Assembly: GCF_004359215.1 (NCBI RefSeq)
Contig: NC_090621.1
Location: 3,290,361 to 3,354,360 of the forward strand
Direction: 5' to 3'
From: Bremia lactucae
Lineage: Eukaryota > Oomycota > Peronosporomycetes > Peronosporales > Peronosporaceae
Length of the DNA stretch: 64,000 nucleotides
Part shown: one piece after another, positions 56,702 through 64,000 of the stretch
Layout of the letters: the number at the start of each line of letters is the position of its first letter
Position numbering within the stretch: position 1 is the first letter of the stretch
Notes under the pieces: model-generated
Database searches by the model: none
What the model saw: only the letters and a program-made list of their open reading frames with translations
Told to the model about the DNA's origin: nothing
Program-made: the position numbers and the translations under genes

Positions 56702-56793
56702 TCCAACGATTTAGCGTGAACTTTTTAATACAAATTGTGTGCTACACATCATTTAAAAAAAAACCGAGGTATTGCATTCGTTGCCATCCAATA
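56702..56793. promoter_or_regulatory. 92-bp shared promoter between L2HGDH and PDCD2
   Basis: Two divergent start codons (56701 minus, 56794 plus) are separated by only 92 bases, so both transcripts must start in or near this gap. It contains an A-run and TTGCATTCGTTGCCATCC; no classical TATA box is evident. Confidence 0.7.
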
Positions 56794-58083
56794 ATGAGCG
56801 ATTCGGAAGACCTTGACGAAGGTTACGATGTTGAGCTCGGCTTTCTAAGTGATAGCGAAGTCGCACTAACTGCAACACCACTACATCGTGAGCCAGATTG
56901 GACCAAATGGGACGGTGGGCAAGTAGGCGGACGACCGAGTTGGCTCGTGCCATCGCTCTCGGGCCTTCCGTCGATTTCACAGCTCCAATGCCACGAGTGC
57001 GACTGTCCTCTGTCGTTTTTATTGCAAATTTACTGTCCACTCGATGAGGTCGTGGATGCGTTTCACCGCACTTTATACGTCTTTGTCTGTCGCTCAAGGT
57101 GTTGCACACGCCAGGGGGATGGGAAAGCTTTTCGTGTGCAACTCCCGCGAGTCAATGCTTTTTATGATTCGGAAGGAGGTGCTAAACAGCTGCACTTGCA
57201 CCAATTTGAAAAATCGGTCGCTTTTTGTGTCCTTTGTGGCCAGCGAGCCTTGTATACGTGCAAAGACTGTAATGTTGCGCAGTACTGTAGTCGACTTCAT
57301 CAAAAGGACCATTGGGCGGCAGGACGACACAAAGAGACGTGTAACCAATGGTTTGTGACACAAATGTATATTTGGTGGTGCGAGTCGAATTATAGCTGAT
57401 GGAAACGAATCAATTCCGTAGTCTCGACACCCACTCGTTGATTGAATCGCAGGTCGCACGAGAGGAAATGATTCCAAACGGGACCAAGTGGGTCTTTCCG
57501 ACGTATGAACTCGTGATTGACCAGGAACCCGACACGCGAGAAGCAGCGAATGAGTTCGAAGCCAAGCTTCTGGCCGAGTTTGAAAAACGTGAGTCCATGA
57601 AGAGTTGGACTGCGAACTTACTGACTTTTTCATTTTGTGGCACTAGACAACACCCAAGACATCGATGAAGACGACATGAATGTGTCCCAACGCGAGCTTA
57701 ATGAAGCACTAGGCCACACCACCGATCAAGATCCACATTATGTGCGCTTTTTAACGCGCGTCGCAATTGCCAAAAAGCAGGTTTTACGCTACTCACGCTG
57801 GCAGAACGACGCCGTGCTGTGGGTACACTCCAAAGGCGTACTTAATCATCACGACGTACCCCCTTGTAACCACTGTGGCCACGAACGCAAATTTGAATTT
57901 CAAGTCCTTCCCCAATTATTAACTTATTTACACGTGGACCACCTGACTTCCCTTCACAACCTGACGTCTCGTAGCTGCGAATGGGGAACGCTTGCAATCT
58001 ACACGTGCGTTAAAAGCTGCTCCGGGGCTTCCGAGTGCGTCGAAGAATTCCTTCATTATCAACCTGCGTATTTAGCCGATTAG
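56794..58083 (+). CDS. PDCD2-like protein with MYND zinc finger
   Basis: Three exons: 56794-57350, 57422-57588 and 57647-58083 (386 residues). Introns of 71 and 58 bp are GT-AG and in phase. The start at 56794 (MSDSEDLDEGYDVELGFLSD) gives the acidic N terminus usual in the family. A Cys-rich N-terminal PDCD2 region (CHECDCPLSFLLQIYCPLDE, LYVFVC) precedes a MYND finger (FCVLCGQRALYTCKDCNVAQ, YCSRLHQKDHW, HKETC) and a C-terminal PDCD2_C domain (WVFPTYELVIDQEP, VLRYSRW, PPCNHCGHERKFEFQVLPQL). PDCD2 family proteins act in ribosome biogenesis as chaperones of uS5 in other eukaryotes; that role here is by homology. Confidence 0.92.
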
Positions 58084-58235
58084 GTTGAGTAGATACCGGA
58101 ATGTTGGTAAACTTGTCATTGGCATCTGATGCGGAGGTCAATTTCTAAAAATAAAGTCGCATTGTGTCCATCGTGTTTTTTTTTTTCCCTTTTAAACGAA
58201 AAGTGCCCATTTTTATTTTTTTACGCGACAAAACA

Positions 58236-59462
58236 ATGTCGTCTCTTCGTGTACGTACAAAAAACAAGGTACTGATGGCATTTGGTGCGTTAAAACCAAG
58301 CACAAATGCAGCGTATGAACTCACCTTTTCGGATTTTGAGGCAACTTTACAGCGACTGACGACAGTACACTCGGCGTTAAAAAGCTATGCGGGATCCCTT
58401 CAACTCTATCACGGCGCGGCAAATTCCGTGCTCGACGCTGTACACAGTCTAATGTCCAGTGACGCGGGTTCTATAAATGTGCAGCAACAAACAGCTGGAT
58501 TGGCCGAAAGGCAACAATTTGCCGTCGATGCATGTGTCGCAAGTGCAAATGTCGAGATAGTGGCACTTCAGGAAACCTACTCTCGACTTGAACGTGAAGT
58601 AATGCTTCCTCTTAAAGGATGGCTACACTATGCACGTCGTCTCAGAAATAAAGTGACGACGTTTCAAGAGCAAAAAGCTCTCTATGACCATTATGCACGC
58701 AAAGTCGCCGGTTTGCGAGAATCGCACGAAAAGCGGCTTGCAATGCGAAAAGTCGACAAGACAAAACAAATACAGCGACGGATTCGCAACGAGCACAAGC
58801 TGGTGGCCTCTACGCAAGCGTATACACGGCTTTCTGACGTGGTTATCCGTGAACTTCGTGCGTTTGTCCTAACGCGCGATACAGCACTAGTTCCTTTGCT
58901 AGAACGAATCTTGCGCGGTCGTGTTCTGTATGCAGAGCGCCAGATGGAAGCAGCAAACCATCTCCGCACGTTTATTCAAGATAGCGTCGAAGACAAGGAT
59001 GGCGGTGTGTTGAGCCATTTCGCGAACATGGCGTTAACAGATGGCTCCATTGAATTAAAAGATAATTTGGCTACAAAAATCTCGTCGGTGATGGACGACA
59101 CACATGGCTTCACTGAGTCGATGTACACACCGCCACATGCCGTACCCGAGTTTTTGACGTTTCAGTCGTCGTCAAACCCTAAAGTTACTTCACACTGGAG
59201 TGACGCTTTTTGGTGCGCGACCCTCTTATCGAGCATAAAATCATTAAAAAACATGAAGGAGTCTCATACGCGATCATCCCCTACGTCAGTTTCAGTTAAC
59301 GTTTCGGAGGCTACAGCCCCGTTGACGGATACGTCTTGGACAAGGCAATGGAATAGCGCCGTGTCTGCTCAATTTACACAACAATCACTCCAAGTGACTG
59401 TGCCAGAATTTCGCGACTTGCATTCAAGTGCCCTCGGAGGCGAGACATGCAGTTTTCACTAA
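58236..59462 (+). CDS. BAR-like coiled-coil protein
   Basis: A single exon of 408 residues from the ATG at 58236 (MSSLRVRTKNKVLMAFGALK). Residues about 20-260 are almost entirely helical with heptad-like patterning (LQRLTTVHSALKSYAGSLQL, ARKVAGLRESHEKRLAMRK, LERILRGRVLYAERQMEAAN), the layout of BAR-family membrane-curving proteins. The C-terminal third is Ser/Thr-rich. A role in endocytosis or membrane trafficking is inferred from the fold only. It follows PDCD2 by about 150 bp on the same strand. Confidence 0.7.
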   Translation: MSSLRVRTKNKVLMAFGALKPSTNAAYELTFSDFEATLQRLTTVHSALKSYAGSLQLYHGAANSVLDAVHSLMSSDAGSINVQQQTAGLAERQQFAVDACVASANVEIVALQETYSRLEREVMLPLKGWLHYARRLRNKVTTFQEQKALYDHYARKVAGLRESHEKRLAMRKVDKTKQIQRRIRNEHKLVASTQAYTRLSDVVIRELRAFVLTRDTALVPLLERILRGRVLYAERQMEAANHLRTFIQDSVEDKDGGVLSHFANMALTDGSIELKDNLATKISSVMDDTHGFTESMYTPPHAVPEFLTFQSSSNPKVTSHWSDAFWCATLLSSIKSLKNMKESHTRSSPTSVSVNVSEATAPLTDTSWTRQWNSAVSAQFTQQSLQVTVPEFRDLHSSALGGETCSFH

Positions 59463-59802
59463 GATTGTACTTATGGGTACACTTGGAGGTGCAACTGTGG
59501 AATAAACATTTTCTTATAAAACAGTCTGATATGCTCTTAGCAACTCGTTAGCAACTCGAAGAATCATGAAGCAATGCTTCTTTTCGCCTTTTTTGGCTTC
59601 ACGTCCAACAAATCTTTCCTACTCCGGTCTTTCTTTGCACATACGCAAGCTGAATCTCAAGTCGTAAGTATTGCTTTTGCCTTCCTGTCGAACGTCGCAA
59701 TCTTATCGGTACAAGTCGACCTTTCCTTTTTTTATTTAAATTCGCAAACCGAAATGTTGCGTCTTTTTTTTAACAAGATACTTCATCACTACCAAACCCC
59801 CT
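59463..59802. other. Intergenic between convergent genes
   Basis: A 340-bp gap between two stop codons; T-rich tracts may serve 3' end formation. No gene is recognised. Confidence 0.45.
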
Positions 59803-60717
59803 TTATCCTAAGAGTCCTTGGGTCTCGTCGTCACTAAAATCGTCGGAAATACTCGTCTCCTCGCTTTCTATCGTTCGTTTCTGCTTCTCCCGCTTCCTTT
59901 TCCAGCAATAACACCACGTTGAATCCTTTTCACTCTTGTACGTCGGTCCTCCTCCCAGCAATCGGTTCAAACACGGGACGAGAAACTCGCACTGACAGCA
60001 GCAACGACGTAACCAGCTCTCCGAGGCCACTATTCGAGTCTGTAACCCCTGTAGATTTTTCTGCTCGTACCGCTGTAACTCTTCGTTCATTTCGGCCACA
60101 ACCGAACGCGCTTTTAAACGCGGAACACGCAGCATTTCACTGATATCGTCGATCATAACGGGGGACGCGTAAAGGTCGAGGATCCAGCGCGCAATTGGCG
60201 TCGCATTGTCTGTACCGTAGAGTTCCGAATACAGCGCGTAAACTTGAGGGTTGACTCCTCGATAATCTTTTGTCGCTAAAAGATTATCGCGGACGTGAAA
60301 TTCAATGCGGTCGAATAAAGTATCATTTTTCACAGGTCCTGGCCGTAATGCCGTCATCTCATCGTCCCCCATGACGTAGCGCATCCAGGCGTCGAGCCAC
60401 TTAGTCTCGATAAGGAACCACGCTTCGTGGCGGCCAAGGTCGCGGGAATCAAAGGACATGATAAGGTCACGTTCCATCTGACGACGCAAGAGCGAACAAG
60501 TCGCAATGCCGCATTCCAAGTCCACAGACTCCGGAGTGGAGTCTTCCATGGAGGTGACAAGCCTCACAAACTGTGATACATGCTGAAACCTGCAACATTG
60601 CATATTTCCAGTCAAGGGATCATATTCTACAGGTCCTCTCCAAAGTAGAAGATATATCCCTTTGCGTCCGGAAAAATGCTCCTCCGTCGGAATAACCTCC
60701 GCGGCATTCGTAGCCAT
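59803..60717 (-). CDS. DUSP-domain protein
   Basis: A 304-residue frame from the ATG at 60717, or from the ATG at 60549 (MEDSTPESVDLECG) if the overlap with AFG1 is to be avoided. The central region has the DUSP pattern (AWFLIETKWLDAWMRYVMGD, LRPGPVKNDTLFDR), a domain found in ubiquitin-specific proteases and some stand-alone proteins. No protease catalytic domain follows. The C terminus has a Cys cluster (CCCQCEFLVPC), a basic run (KRKREKQKR) and an acidic end. It is probably an adaptor; the partner is unknown. Confidence 0.75.
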   Translation of the reverse strand: MATNAAEVIPTEEHFSGRKGIYLLLWRGPVEYDPLTGNMQCCRFQHVSQFVRLVTSMEDSTPESVDLECGIATCSLLRRQMERDLIMSFDSRDLGRHEAWFLIETKWLDAWMRYVMGDDEMTALRPGPVKNDTLFDRIEFHVRDNLLATKDYRGVNPQVYALYSELYGTDNATPIARWILDLYASPVMIDDISEMLRVPRLKARSVVAEMNEELQRYEQKNLQGLQTRIVASESWLRRCCCQCEFLVPCLNRLLGGGPTYKSEKDSTWCYCWKRKREKQKRTIESEETSISDDFSDDETQGLLG

Positions 60718-62067
60718 GCACGATGGCTACATTCGCTGCCACGTTCGTGTCCGAAACCTTCGGAAACTTATGACGCGCTTGTACAAAGCCACGAAGTCAC
60801 ATTCGACGCAAAACAAGCAGCCATTGTCCGTCATTATTTGGATCCATTACATGTTCATTTAAATGGCTACAAGTTGCCATCGTTCGAACCATTGTCAAAT
60901 TCTAATGACGCAAATCCTTCCTCAAAGACTTACTCGATTCCTAAAGGGCTGTACATTTACGGAGACGTGGGAACTGGCAAATCCATGCTTCTCGATCTAT
61001 TCTATCGTGGGGTCCACGTCCAGCGCAAGCGACGCGTGCATTTCAACCAATTCATGCTCGAAGTCCACATGCGACTTCAGCAAGCGAAAACCATGCAAAT
61101 CGAACAGTTTGGCCGACAACGCCACATTCAGCTCGATCAAAGCCGCGATGTGGTGTTGCAAGTGGCACACGCAATGGCGCACGAGAGCCATTTACTGTGT
61201 TTCGACGAGTTTCAAGTCACTGACGTGGCCGACGCATTTATTATACGAAAACTCTTTCACGTGCTGTTTCGGCGTGGGGTCGTGATAGTGGCTACATCGA
61301 ATACTCCCCCAAAGGTACGATTTTAAACGGTACCATGTACCATCTACTTTCTTGGTGACCTTCTTTGTGTGGTCTATTTTGTATAGGAATTATACCAAAA
61401 TGGCACGAATTGGGACTATTTCGTTCCCTTTTTGGACCAATTGACGCGGCATACTCAAACTGTGTTGATTGCGTCCTCAAAGGACTATCGCATCCAATGT
61501 CCGCCTATCTATAAAAGCGAGACGTTCCTGTATCCATTATCCACTGCCACGCGGCATCAAATGGATACATTGTACCATCAACTCCTTGCAACAGAAGCAA
61601 CACGTCTCGTACGTGTCCCAGTTTCTAAAGGTCGTGTATTAAATCTCCGAGGTTCTATTGAAAAAAGCGTCTGTCGAATTTCATTTTATGAATTATGCGA
61701 GACAGAAAAAGGCGTAACCGATTACAAAGTCATAACCGAGACGTTTACGATCATTATGCTAGATAACGTACCCGTGTTAAGCTTAAACGAGCACGACGCC
61801 GTGCGGCGATTTGTTCTATTCGTGGATGAAATCTACGAACATCGGACACGTCTGATTCTTTCGTCGGAAGCTGCGACGCCGCGGGAGATTTTTTGCTATA
61901 ATGAGGCTTCGGCAGGAGCGACGGGAAATGTTTGTCACTTGGTGGCATTTCAAGACCTTTACGTTGCGACGAAACGAGCGGTTTCACGGCTTTATGAGAT
62001 GCAGAGTGAACGATATCGACGCGAACATGAATTGACTCGATCAAAGCGACGGGAACCGAGGGTATAA
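60676..62067 (+). CDS. AFG1: AFG1-like mitochondrial ATPase
   Basis: Two exons, 60676-61314 and 61387-62067, give 439 residues; the 72-bp intron (GTACGA...TAG) joins SNTPPK to ELYQNGTNWDYFVPFLDQL. The AAA+-type P-loop is YGDVGTGKSMLLDLF and Walker B is LLCFDEFQVTD; both are intact. The N terminus is Arg-rich (MLLRRNNLRGIRSHARWLHS), as in mitochondrial presequences. AFG1/LACE1 proteins help turn over mitochondrial inner-membrane proteins. The start overlaps the divergent DUSP frame by 42 bases. The stop codon lies within about 3 bases of an LTR. Confidence 0.93.
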
Positions 62068-62069
62068 CG

Positions 62070-62944
62070 GGGTACATGAAATGAACACTTAAAGGTTGTT
62101 AATTCATATATTATCTAAAGGTGGATAATATTTGGAGAATATTACTCTACATGGTAATATTCTAAAATTTTATCCATTGGTAGATATAGACCATTATATC
62201 TACTTTCTCCGCCGTCAGTCAGCGCTGGACGCGCGCTAAGAGAGAGATGGATAAGACTTTATTACATGTTCTGTATTAAATTATATTTAAGTTAGTATTA
62301 AGTAGATAGACAAGAATAACTTACTTATGTTGATACAATTTCATAAATACTCATTAAAGCAAGTGTTTTAATGAGGAGTCTTCCTCTTTGGAGAATATTA
62401 CATGGTAAAATTCTGTAACGGGCTAGAATTGCCCTAATGTTACACAGTCCCCATTAAGTACATTTGGTACTTAAGGGCATGGTTAATTACTAAATAATAG
62501 TTTTTAGACCCAACACTCGGGTGTGGTGCACATTTGTGACCAACCCTTGTGGATGTGATGCACATGGGTGCATTCACATTAGGAGGGATGACGGCTAGCG
62601 TCATCAGTTACGCGAGGTATCTATAAAGATACGCTCGCAATACATATTAAATGATATCTATAGAGATAACATTTTAATTGGTAAGAAATAGGTATTTGTA
62701 TTTAATCTATTAAATATAAATCAGTCTGAAAACTGCTTCCTACTTGGTAAGTGCGCACCAGGAGGCGGATTACCGCTCCCGTGACGACACTTAACCAGAG
62801 TACTTAGTGTGTTGGGTGAGGTCGCTTTCGCGCCCACCACAACTACCTCACTGCACGCAAGAGAAGCAGGTTTAACCGCCTCCTCGCTGTGCTAGGGTGT
62901 GTGTCTAAGTAGAGCGTGGCCGCATTACGACGTGCCCGCCTACA
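62070..62944 (+). repeat. 5' LTR of a gypsy element, directly after AFG1
   Basis: It starts about 62070 (GTACATGAAATGAACACTTA) and ends CCTACA at 62944, two bases before a primer-binding site. The first 370 bases match the LTRs at 41620-43978 and 49247-49658 (for example TAGATATAGACCATTATAT). The remainder does not, so this LTR is longer (about 875 bp) or composite. The left boundary is approximate. Confidence 0.7.
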
Positions 62945-62946
62945 CT

Positions 62947-62957
62947 TGGTAGCACTT
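62947..62957 (+). promoter_or_regulatory. Primer-binding site TGGTAGCACTT
   Basis: Identical to the 11-mer at 12486-12496 and, as there, two bases after the LTR end. Confidence 0.7.
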
Positions 62958-63093
62958 GAAATCCTTCCCACGACCCGCATCTCTGTGTGTGTACGTGAGG
63001 ATGAGCCTCAATATTGATTGGGCTCATTTTTCCCACCTCTCCGAACATCATCGGGAGGTGGCAGGGCCCTGGCCAGGCTCCTGGGTAGTAATC

Positions 63094-63113
63094 CTGAGCA
63101 ACATGTTGCTCAG
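63094..63113. repeat. 20-bp perfect palindrome in gag
   Basis: CTGAGCAACATGTTGCTCAG is its own reverse complement with no loop. It lies in the 5' part of the gypsy gag at 63 kb. Confidence 0.95.
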
Positions 63114-63245
63114 TTGGAGCAGTTTGAGGCATTCGTGCTCGGACGGCGGAGGACCACGTCCGAGGCACAGAGCCATGCTGCGGCGGAGTCCGTCACTCAG
63201 ACTCAGGATGGGCTGAGGTGCGAGGCTCCCAACAGGACTGTTGAG

Positions 63246-64000
63246 ATGCTCTCTGCCCGGCCGCATCAACCGAGGCCCATTCGGATGGACCCGCCCAAGT
63301 TCGATGGAACTGCGGCGCACACGATTGTCCACTGGCTTTTAGCCGTGGAGCAATGTGGTGTCGCCCAGCTCGTCGAGGACGACAGCCGGATGGTGTCGTA
63401 CGCTATGTCGCATCTGCGCGGTAAGGCCTCAGAGTGGGCTTACTCGGCGCTTATGGCGGACAGAAAAGCGTTCCCCTCATGGGCGATCTTTAAGGATAAG
63501 ATTCGCGCCATGTACCAGCCGCCGAACAACGAAGTGTTGCTTCAGGCGCGCTTCTTTGGGGCGCGACAGGCGAAGCGATCTCTGCAAGAGTATGTGCAAG
63601 AGATGCGCTCGCTGTCCGCATCCATAACCGTAGGTCCGATTCCGGAGCACATTAAGGTGCCCACGTTTATGAACGGACTACGGCATGGCCCATCGCGACA
63701 GGCCCTTTTCAGAAAGGTGCCGTCGACGATGGAAGAGGCAATCCAAATTGCCTTAGTTGAGGAGCAATCCTACAACAGTGCCTCGGCGACAGCTTGGTAT
63801 AAGCCGTCGGCCGAGAGGACAGATGCCACTCCTATGGAGTTGGGCAATGCAGACGTGGTCTGTTTTAAATGCGGCAAGCGCGGCCATATGATGGCTCGCT
63901 GCTATGCCAGGGTCCCTGCTGGGGCAAAAATGCCCAGCAAGAGGACTCCCTTCCCAAAGGGCGATGGCAAGAACCAGCGTGCGAGACGCATGAGTTCTGC
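63246..64000 (+). CDS. Gypsy gag with zinc knuckle, runs off the window
   Basis: The frame is open from about 63015 with its first ATG at 63246 (MLSARPHQPRPIRMDPPKFD) and continues to the window end without a stop. It has the gag core (GKASEWAYSALMADRKAFPS, SLQEYVQEMRSLSASI, FMNGLRHGPSRQALFRKV) and a CCHC knuckle (CFKCGKRGHMMARC). A second ATG at 63001 (MSLNIDWAHFSHLSEHHREV) opens in another frame and may be the original start before a frameshift. This is the most intact gag in the window. Confidence 0.8.
   Translation, partial: MLSARPHQPRPIRMDPPKFDGTAAHTIVHWLLAVEQCGVAQLVEDDSRMVSYAMSHLRGKASEWAYSALMADRKAFPSWAIFKDKIRAMYQPPNNEVLLQARFFGARQAKRSLQEYVQEMRSLSASITVGPIPEHIKVPTFMNGLRHGPSRQALFRKVPSTMEEAIQIALVEEQSYNSASATAWYKPSAERTDATPMELGNADVVCFKCGKRGHMMARCYARVPAGAKMPSKRTPFPKGDGKNQRARRMSS

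Noticed and set aside
1..64000. RxLR or crinkler effector genes
   Set aside because: No frame showed a signal peptide followed by RxLR-dEER or LFLAK motifs that I could support.

Overview
This window is nuclear DNA of an oomycete, most likely a Peronosporales species (Phytophthora or a downy mildew). The strongest pointer is an aspartic-protease/seven-helix receptor fusion at 2254-4473, an architecture known from Phytophthora-type oomycetes. Consistent signs are compact host genes with 52-102 bp GT-AG introns and short intergenic gaps, set in long stretches of decayed Ty3/gypsy and LINE retroelements. Three single 'n' characters (10575, 18264, 22945) mark scaffold joins, and each is flanked by duplicated sequence, so duplications around them may be assembly artefacts.

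Layout. 1-1240: decayed minus-strand gypsy pol. 2254-6213: the protease-receptor fusion converging on a spliced four-finger C2H2 zinc-finger gene, with a 117-bp tandem duplication across their shared 3' ends. 7536-9213: two convergent genes sharing a C-x6-C-x15-C-x2-H basic module, followed by four decayed partial copies to about 11.15 kb. 12236-21236: a chromodomain gypsy element (248-bp LTRs, target duplication CGAAT) present as one full and one partial copy. 21.2-28.4 kb: LINE and gypsy remnants. 28860-29270: a small hypothetical gene. 30086-31324: organellar-type tryptophanyl-tRNA synthetase. 32387-34780: five-exon kinesin. 35849-36852: pantothenate synthetase. 36876-41092: a BLM/Sgs1-like RecQ helicase with at least 11 exons. 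41620-49658: a rearranged gypsy block bounded by two inward-pointing LTRs, one of which carries a nested pogo-like DNA transposon. 49.7-55.4 kb: gene-poor, with one small candidate gene. 55385-62067: a dense run of L-2-hydroxyglutarate dehydrogenase, PDCD2, a BAR-like protein, a DUSP-domain protein and an AFG1-like ATPase. 62070-64000: the 5' end of another gypsy element starting within a few bases of the AFG1 stop codon and running off the window.

The host genes are housekeeping or regulatory and do not form one pathway. Several (TrpRS, AFG1, L2HGDH) belong to families that usually act in mitochondria. Two head-to-head pairs (L2HGDH/PDCD2, DUSP/AFG1) probably share promoters.

The most unusual signal is in the gypsy family at 24.4-27.4 kb, 43.9-49.2 kb and 62.5-64 kb. 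It is packed with short perfect inverted repeats (stems up to 12 bp, tiny loops), far more than chance allows. In two places homologous hairpins from diverged copies show compensatory base changes.
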